A stretch of 64,000 bases of DNA from Prunus persica (taxonomy: Eukaryota; Streptophyta; Magnoliopsida; Rosales; Rosaceae), in NCBI RefSeq assembly GCF_000346465.2, contig NC_034010.1, positions 3,802,941-3,866,940 of the forward strand. Reading direction: 5' to 3'. The notes beneath the pieces were generated by a model. The model was not told the origin of the DNA. It made no database searches and was given only the letters and a program-made list of their open reading frames with translations. Positions 23,648 to 35,300 of the stretch are shown one piece after another. Position numbers and translations under genes: made by a program. Every line of letters starts with the position of its first letter. Position 1 is the stretch's first letter.

Positions 23648-25622
23648 TTTCATCTTGAAGGGATATTATTATAAATATATCATATAGTTATGAAGATGGA
23701 TGAGGTAATGGTTCTCTTTCACGGTATTGACATTATTTCAATTTCAGTACACTGGGAGGTTCAAAGACAAACACATGAAATGGGGTAAAAAAGTTCAAAA
23801 TTGTCTCTCTCTCATTTATGCTTTATGATCCATGACAACAAATCGATGATTAAATGCATAAACACTCAAAAAACCGTATTAAAAGATTGAAAATAAAATT
23901 GAAGACAAACCATTCCCAAAACAATATTAGATTAGACATTCTTAGATACTCAAGCTCCTCCTCGAATTAGAAACATCATATGACTACTCCCTCATGCCAT
24001 TGGATTCATATAAGACCATATTAGACAAAAGTCATGCAAAATGTATAAATCATTTGCTATTCGATCGGATATCTCCCGATGAGTTTAATTTCTTTTCTGG
24101 ATCTACTGGACTTTCACTACCCTACGACATAATCTAAATTCAAAGGGTTGACATTAGTCTACACGTTGCATTTGTGTTATTAATGTATTACATGACTATA
24201 AGACCTACACATGCTACAATAGTGAAGAGCACAAATGTGTCCCCCCACAACATATACTTACATGAAGTTTTGGAACACGAACCTATTTGCGATAAAATTC
24301 AGTGGATGTTAATGATATGAATGTTTTAATCTATTGTAGAGTAAGTCTCTTTAATGTTTTGAATTTATTGTTTCATTACGTCTTTATTTTTTTTTCTTCA
24401 TCTAATTGTTAGTTATATTTCATCTTGAATGGATATTATTATAAATATATCATATAGTTATGAAGGAGGATGAGGTAATGGTTCTTTTTCGCGATACTGA
24501 CATTATTTCACTTTCAGTACACTTGGATGTTCAAAGACAAACACATGAGATTAGGTAAAAAAGGTTAAAATCTCTCATTTAGCTCTATGATCCATGACAA
24601 CAAATTGATGATTAAATGCATAAACACTCATAAAACCATATTAAAAGATAGAAAATAAAATTGAAGACAAACCACTCCCAAAACAATATTATATTGGACC
24701 TTCTTAGATACTCAAGCTCCTCCTCGAATTAGAGACATCATATGAGTACTCCTTCGTGTCATTGACTTCATAGAAGACCACATTAGACAAAACTCGTGCG
24801 AAATGTATAACTCATTCGCTATCCGATCGGATATCTCTCGATGAGTTTAATTTATTTTTTTGATCCATTGGACTTCCACTACCCTACGACATAATCTAAA
24901 TTCAAAGGATTGACATTGGTCTACACTTTGCATTTCTGTTATTAATGTATCATATCACTATAAGACCTACATAGGCTATAATGGTGAAGAGCACAAATGT
25001 GTCCCCCCCACGGCATATACTACATGAAGTTTTGGAACGCGAACCTATTTGTGATGAAATTCAGTGGATGTTAATGATATCATTGTTTTAGTCTATTGTG
25101 AAGTAAGTCTCTTTAATTTTATCAACTTGTTCGGGCTTTACTGACAGTTATATGTTTGCCGGTTGCTATTGACTCTCCTCTCATGAGGCAGAGGCTTTTG
25201 AATTCAAAGGAATTTCATGATCATGTGGACTATAAATAAATAAATGAATTAAACTGGTTTTTATTAAAAATGGTGATAGTGACAGGGACTAAAACATCGT
25301 CTTTCCCATCACATCCGAAAATAATTAAAAAAAGGGCCGAAGGAAAAAGCTTCATATCATAATCTGTTATCATTGTTTTAGTCTATTATGAAGTAAGTCT
25401 CTTTAATTTTTTGAATTTAATGTTTCATTAGGTCTTTATTTTTTTTTCTTCTAATTGTTAATTATATTTCATCTTGAATGGATATTTTTATAAATGTCTA
25501 ATATGTGTATGAAAGAGAATGAGGTAATGGTTCTCTTCCGCGATACTGACATTGTGTCATTTTCAGTACATTGGGAGGTTCAAAGACAAGCACATAAGAT
25601 GAGACTAAAAAAAAGTTCAAAG

Positions 25623-25654
<32 letters not shown>

Positions 25655-27330
25655 TGCTTTATGGTCCATGACAACAAATAAATTATTAAATGCATAAACA
25701 CTTACAAAACCATATTAAAAGATTCAAAATAAAACTGAGGACAAACCACTCACAAAGCAATATTATATTAGACCTTCTTAGATACTCAAGCTCCTCCTCG
25801 AATTAGAAACATCATATGAGTATTCCCTCATGCCATTGGGTTCATACAATAGCATATTGGACAAAACTCATGTGAAATGTATAACTCCTTGGCTATCCAG
25901 TTGGATATCCCCCTTTAAGTCTAATTTCTTTTCTGAATCCACTAGACTTCCATCACCTTACTACATAATCTAAATTCATGAGGTTAACACTTGTATACAC
26001 TTTTCATTTTCAATGTATTATATGACTATAAGACCTACATAAACTACAATGATTAAGAGCACAAATGTGTCCCCCGAGAACATATACTTACATGAAGTTT
26101 TGGAACACGAACCTATTTGACGATGAAATTGAGTGGATGTTAATGATATCAACGTTTTAATCTATTGTGAAATAAATTGCTTTAATTTTTTGAATTTAAT
26201 CTTTCATTATGGCTTTATTTTTTTTTCTAATTATTAATTATATTTGATTTTGAAGGGATATTATTCTAAATATCTCATATAGGTGCGAAAGAGGATTTTC
26301 AAAGGAGAGTTTGAAATAAAAGGAAATCCTTGTACTTGACAAATACAAGGTATTTCTTTGAGAAACGAATATCTTGTATAGGGTATCATACAGTGATGAT
26401 TTCTTGTATCTAAAGCGATTAAGAAATGGGAACCTACTTGCCATGATGAAAACTCACTTCTTATTGAAGATTACGAATGAAAAACGTAAGTTTTGTTTTA
26501 TTTTTACTTAATTAGTTTCATTTTTTGTTTAATTAATTAGTTTCAGTTTCTCCCCACTTAAATATTTTCATGTTTTGCTTACTTAATCTTTTTTTTTTTT
26601 TGGTAGTAAAAGAACATGAGAAGGAACATTGAGGCAGTTTATCTTATATCTTGTGTTGTAGTCTAGGAACCAACGGTTTTGTTTCCCCATCCTTACGTTG
26701 TGTCATTTTGAATATAGTGGGAAGTACAAATACAAGTATAGTTATGCGATGAGATAAAAAAGTTGAGAATCGTCCATTCTCATCTTTAAGCATTATGATG
26801 CATATCAATAAAGCGATGATTAAATGCATAAACACTCACAAAACCATATTAAAAGATTGAAGGGAAATTTGTGTTATGAATGTATTATTTATAATCAAAG
26901 GTAGACACTAATATGAACTTTTCATTTGTGTTATGAATGTACAACATGACTATAAAACCTACATATGCTACAATGACGAAGAGGGCATATGTTTCCCCTA
27001 CAACATATGCTTACATGAAGCTTTGGAAAGCAAACCTATTTGCGATGAAATCGAGTGAATATTATTCTAATTGTTAATTATATTTCATTTTAAAGAGATA
27101 TTATTCTAAATACCTCATATAGGTATGAAAGAGGATTTTCAAAAGGTAGTTTGAAATAAAAGGAAACCCTAGTACTTAACAAAAACAAGGTATTTCTTTG
27201 AGAGACGAATATCTTGTATATTACCTCATACAATCATGGTATCTTGTGCCTAATGTATGAGATTAAGAAATAGGATCCTACTTGTCGTGATGTAACTCGC
27301 GTCTTATTGAAGATTACAAATTAAAACACT
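23648..27330. repeat. ~760-bp tandem repeat, remaining units
   Basis: Units are recognised by TTTCATCTTGAAKGGATATT near 23648 and 24418, then 25467, 26240 and 27085, and by GATTAAATGCATAAACACTC at 23848, 24610, about 25684 and 26818. The first interval is about 760-770 bp. Later units carry insertions or diverged segments; the fourth and fifth share an extra GAAAGAGGATTTTCAAA block. Divergence increases to the right. Non-coding, with a CT microsatellite at 25623-25649. Confidence 0.75.
25119..25369. mobile_element. ~250-bp insertion in the tandem repeat, flanked by ~40-bp direct repeats
   Basis: The repeat unit's segment ATCATTGTTTTAGTCTATT(G/A)TGAAGTAAGTCTCTTTAAT occurs just before (25079-25118) and just after (25370-25409) an unrelated stretch. 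The other units have the segment once. The insert has no inverted ends that I can see. Confidence 0.5.
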
Positions 27331-28260
27331 TATGTTAATCATGAAGAGATAAAATATGTACAACTAAACCAAATGAAAAGCTCAACAACCAAAGAATTAA
27401 AACAAATACTATCAATTAACCAAAAACACAACAATCTATGTTAATTAATCAAAGTATAAAAAGATTTAGAAAATATGATAACTTACTTTGAAATTGGAGG
27501 GGGAAAACCAAATTGGGGTTGTTGTTGCTGCCACTTGGTAGGCTAGTCAATGGGTGGCCGATATGGGTGTGGTAGGTGGTGGTTTGGTGTTAGGCAATTT
27601 AGGGTATAATTTGTGGGAAATAAGCTTTGAAAATGATTATAGGGGTTATCGGCCGCAACTGAAAGTTAACCAGGCATTTTGAATTTCTTCCTTGGTCATC
27701 TCGATACAAGATGAATTGGGTCCTCATTTTAGTTTGAATTTGATTACATATTGTCCTAAAGTGTGAATACACTTTATCATGTAGAAAAGACAGCCATGTA
27801 AACCTTGTAGTGACTTGTTATGCCCCATGCTTATATATGAGTACCCATCACCAAGGACATAGCTAGGATTTTAAGTTTTCTTCTAGGAGGTTGGTGGTGA
27901 ATAAAGAACAAGCTTTAGTTGGATTATTTTTTTGCATAAGTTAAACACATTTCACATACCATATACATGTTTGGAAGGACACTAATGTAAATATGTGAGT
28001 GTTCCTGCAATATTTATATATAATGACATATTATTATACATGTAAATTTTTCATTTTTTCTAAATCCTATTTCTACCCACATTTGAAGAAGTTTATTGCA
28101 ATTTAACTTTTTGTTTGTATTCATCGTTATCAATTTGGGACCTTTGTTTGCTATTATGCGTAGTTGGATTGTACGGGACCGAAATTTCTTGAGACTTGCC
28201 ACATGTTTTACATTTCCCTCAAGGTTTGAATTAGGTTTCTATGGTACATTTTGGTCGAGA
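27331..28260. other. Intergenic, nothing recognised
   Basis: A G/T-rich stretch at 27495-27570 (GGGTGGCCG, GGTGGTGGTTTGG) stands out from AT-rich surroundings, but there is no gene structure. Confidence 0.5.
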
Positions 28261-28430
28261 TAAAGAGATTAGGAGGGGGGAGGTAGGGAGGAAAGGGGGG
28301 GAGGGGGAAGGGAGAGAGAGAGAGAGATAGAGAGAAATTGTAGAATATAGAGAGAATGAAGAAGAAAAGTAGAAGAGAGAGAGAGATAAAGAAAGAAGAA
28401 GAAAATAAAAAATAAAAAAGTTGAATTTTA
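28261..28430 (+). repeat. Polypurine tract with G-quadruplex-capable start
   Basis: About 170 bases almost wholly A/G. The first 45 contain runs GGGGGG, GGG, GGGGGGG, GGGGG and GGG separated by short loops (28272-28312). A GA repeat and GAAGAAAA-type sequence follow. Runs of four or more G triplets with short loops can form a quadruplex on the plus strand. Confidence 0.7.
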
Positions 28431-28816
28431 AAAGAACATAAACTTTTGTTTAAATGGGTCTGAGAGTTTTAAAAGCCCATTAGTATTGTAAAAACCCCTT
28501 TAGTATTTCAAAAGCTCTTTTTATTCAATCAAAAATAGAGAGCCAATCCAAGAGCTAGTCCCACCTCCAACACAACAATTATGAAGAAGGATGAAATATT
28601 GATCAATTCAGTTTTACTGACAGTTTTAGTATAGGGATACCAAATCTAGTACCTAAATGAATTGATTTGATTGGTATCAAGTCATTTTTTGTGGATCCAT
28701 TTTCATATCGGTATCGCGTCAGTTTTTAGGTCATTTTTCAAGCCCTAGGTTTGATAGCAATTGTAATTCAAGTGAGGCGGTAATACTCATTTAGGCTTCT
28801 GGGTTGACATGTGTTA

Positions 28817-28870
28817 GGCTAGTTGGTTAGTGTAGTGAGTCCCTCCCCTTGCACCCAAGTTCAAATCTCC
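28817..28870 (+). repeat. tRNA-derived SINE-like patch
   Basis: The A-box-like GGCTAGTTGGTTAG (28817-28830) and B-box-like AGTTCAAATCTCC (28858-28870) are close to tRNA internal promoter consensus. Spacing is shorter than in most tRNAs. The body and tail are not resolved. Confidence 0.4.
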
Positions 28871-28890
28871 CTTCCTTGTTAGAGTAATTA

Positions 28891-29042
28891 ATGCTCGTTT
28901 GGAATTGCTTCTATAGAAAACACTTCTTCTCGTAAGCCTTTATAATAAAAACAGTTTTATTTTGAAAACGTTGGAATTTCTCTGGAAAGTGCTTGTATGA
29001 CCAAGAAGTACTTCTAAATTTGTTTGCCAAACGCTGTCAGAA
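28891..29042. mobile_element. Short MITE-like element (weak ends)
   Basis: GCTCGTTTGGAATTGCTTCT at the left and TTTGTTTGCCAAACGCTG at the right form a loose inverted pair around AAAGTGCTT/AAACACTT motifs typical of small plant MITEs. No clear target duplication. Confidence 0.35.
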
Positions 29043-29123
29043 AATAAGGATAGCTTAAAAAACCCTTAGAGTAATTTAGAGTATTGCATGTATTAAAATA
29101 TCAAGCTTAATTGCATATACGGG

Positions 29124-29182
29124 CTTAGTCAAGTTGGCTAGAATAGATGTGCTTTCAACTCTGCACCAGAGTTTGAATCCCC
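29124..29182 (+). repeat. tRNA-derived SINE-like patch
   Basis: CTTAGTCAAGTTGGCTAG (29124-29141) resembles an A box, and GAGTTTGAATCCCC (29169-29182) resembles a B box. This is the second such patch within 400 bp, with different sequence, so the two are not one duplication. Confidence 0.4.
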
Positions 29183-29814
29183 GTTCCCATTGCAGGCCCG
29201 ATCCACAGAGAGTGCGGGCTGGGCCACGACACTAGCCCCCCAAAAAATGGGGCCTCCTACACACTTCCAATCTAATAAGTATACTAGCAAAAAAAACCTT
29301 TTATGTGTGAAACTAATGCTTTTTGGGCTTTATTTTGAACTTTTTTGGACATTTTTCTTCATCTTTCATATAATGGATCTTTTTTTTTTACTTCAATTAA
29401 CATACTTACCACCTAATTTTAAAACTTTTTATTATAATTTTTGTTCAAAATGAGGTAAGAGTGTTAAACAAAAAAGACCTCATTTTTCAATGGACTAGCT
29501 TTGTTCCGTTGTTTGTATTAGATTAAAGTAGAATATCGCTTGTATAAAAAAAAATTCTTGCTTAATTTTAGTGATGCGGGCTTCATAATTATTTATGTAG
29601 TTTTTGTCCACATTAATTTTGCATTGGGTTATGATTTTATTGCCCCTTTTGTCAAAATTAGGATGAGTTTTCAATTTTATGAATTTTAAATGAAAAAACC
29701 AAAATTTTCACGCGGACTATTTGTGAGCACACATATTAACCTTGAGGATCACAAATGACAAAAAAAAAAAAAATAGTAAGGACGCAATCTGATAATTTCA
29801 TAAACCTTAGAGCA

Positions 29815-29910
29815 TCCACAATGGTAGTTCAACGGTTCAATTTATTGAACTTTTTTGGCAGCTATTGAACTGAACTGTAGTTTCACTTGTAGTGGTGCAG
29901 TTCAATATCT
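29815..29910. mobile_element. MITE end fragment (AGAGCATCCACAATGG)
   Basis: AGAGCATCCACAATGG is a common terminal motif of plant MITEs. The following GTTCAATTTATTGAAC palindrome and CACTTGTAGTGGTG fit the same class. The far end is not found, so this is probably a fragment. Confidence 0.4.
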
Positions 29911-30347
29911 TACAAATTAAAAACTATATCTTTTTACATATCTTTTTAAATGATTGAATAAAATAAATGAATAAAGTTAATTACGATAAGAATTATACAA
30001 TTATAATAGTTTCAAAGAGATCTTTAAAAACAGACCAATTTTGAATATAACAAAATTTTTTGGTTGTGCACAATAATTTTTCTTGCTCCCTAGTAAAATG
30101 AGTTCCCTTTATTTGGTTGCTCATTTTTTATTGATAAATAAAACTTCAACATAAACAATTTTTTTGTGGGTGTAGGAAGTTGTGGGAGAGTTATTTTCTA
30201 CATATGTATTTCTAGGTAAATAACTTGCCGTTTGAAAAGGGAACTAGCCAATTATGTTTTTGAAAAGTAAAATAAATTAGCAATGGCTAGTATATATAAT
30301 TAGCTATCCTTTTTTAAAAAAGTGAAACAAATCAATAATGGCTAGTA

Positions 30348-30750
30348 TGTTGTAAAAGTCTTGGTGTGGAGCCCACTAACTATTCATTACTATTCATTTG
30401 GAGACTTTTGGTAGAGTTTGTCTGTCACGGGTGAATAGTGAATAGTGATGAATAGTGATTATTTCAGCCTATAAATAAGAAGAGAAACGGAAAGAGAAGA
30501 GAAGAAGAAAGAAAGAAAAAAAGAAAAAGAAAAGAGAGAAGAGAAAGCAGAGAGAAATTCTCCTAGAGAGAAAATTCAGTGAGCCACATATGTTGTAAAT
30601 ACTAAAGTTGTAGCCATATCATTTTATAGTGAAAAGTTACTGCTGCTGCTCTCCGAGGACGTAGGCATAGCCGAACCTCGTTAAAAGCTGTGTCTTATCT
30701 ATACTACGTGCAGCTCAATATCCGCATATATTCCAGGTTATTTTATAACA
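30348..30750 (+). mobile_element. Solo LTR, Copia-like, with perfect 5-bp TSD
   Basis: Starts TGTTGTAAAAGTCTTGG and ends TTTTATAACA. The flanks are TAGTA at 30343-30347 and TAGTA at 30751-30755. Internal landmarks match a plant LTR: a TATA-like CCTATAAATAAG near 30470, a long GA-rich leader, then CCGAGGACGTAGGCATAGCCGA and CCTCGTTAAAAGCTGTGTCTT, the R-U5 type seen in many plant LTRs. No internal retrotransposon region is present, so it is a solo LTR left by recombination. It lies about 650 bp upstream of the likely NRPE1 transcription start. Confidence 0.85.
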
Positions 30751-31389
30751 TAGTATATATTGACTAGATGTTTGTTTTTTTAGAACAGTGAAAGCTAGTT
30801 TACACTAATTAAATATAATGGAAAAATTAAAAAACGAAAAGTAATATTGTCTATGTGTCAATAGAAGAAAGACTTTAGAGTTATTATGGTGAGTCAACTT
30901 ATTGAAATAAAATTGAAATCACTCTCACCATCGATATGCTTGTGATATAAAGCCTTCCACAATACGAAGCATTCCATTTGAGCCTTAGTTCAACGACGTC
31001 AGACTTGACAGAGTGGCGCTATGAATTCTGAGATGTTTTAACTTTCCCTCCTCCCCTCTCCCACGAAATCCCAAACAACATTTCCACAATGCGCTAAACT
31101 CTCCATTTTACCCTCCATCTATTGACCAACCAAAACCAGCATTCCATGCAGAACAAATTGGTCAACGAGTCCAGTCCAGTCATTTCAAATCCCCAAACCC
31201 CACACCACTGACCTGTACGGCTCCAAAAGTTAAAACCCAAACAACCTTTAGAATTTATTTTTATTTTCTCTTGGAAAGCCCAATAATCCTTTGTTTTATT
31301 TAGGGACTTTGATTTCATAGTGGAGAAAAAGAAAAAGAAAAAGAAAAAAAAAAGCCAGAAATTCCAAAATTCCCTTCTTCATGCAAAAC

Positions 31390-32393
31390 TCATTTCACTC
31401 TCTCCATCTCACTCTCTGGATCATCAGAGTCTGTAAAGAGGAGTGAAAGCGACAGCAGAAGACCACACGGCGTCGTTTTTGTAATTTGTCACTGTAAGCT
31501 GTAGGCCAATTTTCTGTGTCATTTCAAAAACTGAAATTTGCTTTCAAAAGCTTTTTGCAGAGCAGTGCTCTCACTCCGTTGAAAAACCCCAAATTTTTTT
31601 TTTGGGTGCTTCAGGGCTTAAATTTAGGGTTTTGGGGTCAAACCCGCAGTGCCAGAGTACGGAAGAAGCGAAACGTTGTGGTAATTTTTGCTCTAACTCG
31701 TTTGCATTTTGTTATTCGGTGTTTGGTTGCTGAGAAAGTAAGCGAGTTTTAGAAGAAATACGACCGTAGAAATGGGGCTTTTGCTTCTTTGGGAAATTGA
31801 AGGGGGAGAAAATGTTGTACATTGGGTTTATTTTCACTCAGTTTTTCTGTAACCAAAGGGACCATGTAGTCTCTCTCTTGCTTTCTCCGTCTCTGACTGT
31901 GACGCTAAACACGTTTGCTTTGCGTTTTGTTTTTTTGGTTCCATTTAGGGGGTCTTTTTGCTTACAAGTAGCTGTTGAAGCACAAACAAACCCGAAGACT
32001 TGGGTAATTTTGCTCTTTCCTTTTGCTGCAGGTTTCTTTTGTGTTTGGTGTCTGAGAAAGTTGGTGAACATTTTAGACCTCGTTTCTCTTTTGTTGCTGC
32101 GTTGTGCTGGATTTTGTACTCTTTCCATTCTCTCAGAAAACATGCTACATTGGTTCAGATTTTTTATTGCTTTTGTTTTTAACATATTTTATTATTTATT
32201 TATCGTTTTAGAGGTTTCTACCTCCCACAGACTAACTTATTTCTTGAAATAAATTTTTAGCTTAATAATGGTGCTGTGGTATATTTGCATGTTGGTTTTG
32301 CTGTAATAGTTACAGTCCTCTCTACATTTATCTCCTTTTCCCCTTTTTCTTTTTTCTTTTCCACTGCAGTATCTTAAGGTTTCTTTAAAGGAA
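31390..32393 (+). promoter_or_regulatory. NRPE1 proximal promoter and intron-containing 5' UTR (predicted)
   Basis: A pyrimidine-rich patch CACTCTCTCCATCTCACTCTCT (31396-31417) is typical of plant core promoters. From there to about 31680 the sequence is leader-like. A likely 5'-UTR intron runs from the GT at 31681 (GTTGTG/GTAATT) to the AG at 32368-32369 (CCACTGCAG), leaving a 24-base UTR exon directly before the ATG at 32394. Transcription start and intron are inference. The open frame at 31797-32252 lies within this intron and is probably not coding. Confidence 0.45.
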
Positions 32394-35300
32394 ATGGAGG
32401 AAGCCTCTTCCTCAACTATTTTAGAGGGGGAGATAACTGGAATCAAATTTGGTTTGGCAACTCATCAAGAAATCGTAAGTAGAAATTTGACATTTAATTC
32501 ATTATTTATTCAGTAGATGCCATCTACTGTTTGAGAGGTGTTAACTGCATTGGTTTGTTTCAGAGAAGATAAAATTGCATTCATTTGATAGGAGTTGGCG
32601 GTTTCTGTTTCATTTTTTGGAGAGATTGACATCTAGAGTCCATATTAAACATCTATAATCTGAGCTGAGCTCATTTCGTTTCAAAAAAGAAAACCAACTA
32701 GTGCCTGATTATGGCTTTCCGTTATCAAATTATATCTCTTCACAACTAGTGCCTGATTATTGAATATGGGGAAGTAAATTAGAAAACCAACAGAGTGTGT
32801 GTAATGATTTTAATTTTGCAGCTCTTAATCTTTAATTACTCCAAAACCCAACAACGTTGGACTAATTTCGTTTTATATTTGTATGTTTACTTTTTTGGCA
32901 GTGTACAGCATCTATCAGCAATTGCGCTATCAGCCATGCAAGTCAGCTTTCCAACCCATTCCTTGGCCTGCCCCTTGAGTTTGGGAAGTGTGAATCTTGT
33001 GGCACTTCTGAAGCTGGGAAGTGTGAAGGTGCCATAAGTGTCTTTTCTTAGCCTTGCCATTTAGAGTTAAATTATATAATGTTGTGAAACAAAGTTACGT
33101 GTAAGAAATAGATTATAATCCAAAGCATATGTTTGGAAAAATAATGAAGCATATGTTTTATCCCTTTTCAGGTCATTTCGGGTATATTGAGTTACCAATA
33201 CCAATATTTCATCCTAATCATGTGAGCGAATTGAAGCGGATGCTGAGCTTATTGTGCTTGAAATGCTTGAAAATGAAAAAGAACAAGGTACCACTAGATT
33301 TAGTTCTTCATCATTAATGATTGTTTCTATGGTCATTATTTTGCACACAAAGCAGAGACTTTTATTTCATTTATTTGGACTTTTCTTGTTGGTTAACTGA
33401 AGAACTGCAGATGGTTTTTGTTCTAATTTTCAGCTGAGGAACAAAAAGGTTTACATGAAGAAGCAGTTGAATTTTGAAGCTATTTTTACTGTGTCATCCA
33501 TCTTTCATACATATCACCTTTTCTATTTATAATCATTTTGTATTAAGTGCCCCTCTTTGCAACTGTATTTGTAATCTATGCAGTAGTCTCAATTTTTGTT
33601 TTTAACTTTTGAAAGTTGCTAAAATATCCCAAATTTCGCAAAGAAAGTCTTTGAAGTTTGAACTTAGTACTGCACAATCAACGTTTGTATTCAGTGAAAT
33701 TTTTCTTGTTTGCCAACCACTAGTCTCACAATTTTTATTGTTTTTGTGAACATCTTATTGATGCAAAGAGTCTTAGTCGACTATTGCTTGATCTTTAGTT
33801 TTTTTAAATTCTGTAAACTAGTTGTTGCACGCTTTCAATTTGACTAGCTACTTTTTCTTATCATGAAGATTTATGTTCTTATATTCTGTATCCTTTGGTG
33901 TTTCTGGGTTGATACCATTCAGTTCCCAACCAAGAATGCTGGCTTAGCAGAGAGAATGCTATCTTCATGTTGTGAGGTGAGTATAAGCTGACCAAACCCC
34001 TTTTCTTTTCCTAGATGTGAAGCATGCTAGCTGTATCTAGTAATTTTTGAATCTAATCTCTCTGGCTTACTCACTCACGCGCACACATGAACGTTCACAC
34101 CCACACGCACACACGAATTCAAGTTATGTAAAACAGAACATCATTTGTGTTATCTCATATGCTTCATATGTTGGGATGCCCCTTGCAGTTATAAGGGATT
34201 GGTCCTTCAGAGGTTTTATTCTTTCATTTGGTATACTATGTTTAAAAAATTAAAAGTAATATAACTAACTGGATAAAGTTGTTTTCAACTGGCAAGAAGT
34301 CTTATATTGTTTGTGTTTTTCTTAGTCTTTTTTATTTAATTTTTTGTAATGCATTCAAGTGGAATTTATGCCCTTATTTATTTGGGCTGCATGTATGTAA
34401 GATGTTATTACTTTCTATAAACTGGACAAGTACTTTTTTTTATCAGCTTGGTATTTTCATAAACGTTATTTGTACTATCAGTTTTTCCTTGGATGAACTT
34501 TGGAGATGATGTAACATAGGTTAACATTTAGTTTGTGGGTTCTCTTGCGACTAACCCAGAAATATTCTAATCTAATTAAAGTATTTTTTTCCTAAAACTG
34601 GGGTTTTCTCTTGAAGTTTGGAATACATCTTTTTATAGAAATTTGAAGATTATGCAATATGTTCTCTCTGCATTTTCCATACACAAGTTTTATGGCCTGG
34701 TACTTTTTTCTGTAGGATGCTTCACAAGTGTCTATTGGAGAGATTAAACCAACAGATGGTTCTTGTTCCTTGCAATTGAAGCGGCCTTCAAAATCAAGAA
34801 CACCACCTGGTTTCTGGAATTTCCTTGAACGATATGGTTTTCGTTATGGTGATGGCCACATACGAACTTTGCTTCCTTGTGAGGTGTGGTTCTTACTTCC
34901 TGCCTATGTTTCTCCTTGCTCATATCACATTTTTGGAAGTTTGATTGATTTTTATTGTCCAGTTATGTGGGTTGAAGGCCTTGTTTGCTCACAGTTCACT
35001 TTGATTTCTATGATGTTTTAGCTAGTAACAAAGTTTGATGTTTTTTTATCACGTACGTATTTCTAATTTGACACACTAGGGCACATGCAAATGTCCTCAC
35101 TAATCACAGAAATGCGACTAAGTGATTGCCTTAGCCTTGGGTTCCTGTTTGAATTACTTTATTGAATGCATTGATGAGGGGGTGCTATTGAGCTCCCTTT
35201 GGTGTCAAGCCGCATAGTCTATTTTATCTCAACAATTAGTTTGATGGCTAAGTTAGTCAAAGTCCTTTTTTCAAATAATTCATTTATACTTTTGTGCTGT

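Noticed and set aside
31797..32252. 151-codon open frame upstream of NRPE1
   Set aside because: It lies in T-rich sequence between the leader and the NRPE1 start, best explained as a 5'-UTR intron. It has no domain, and the minus strand is equally open.
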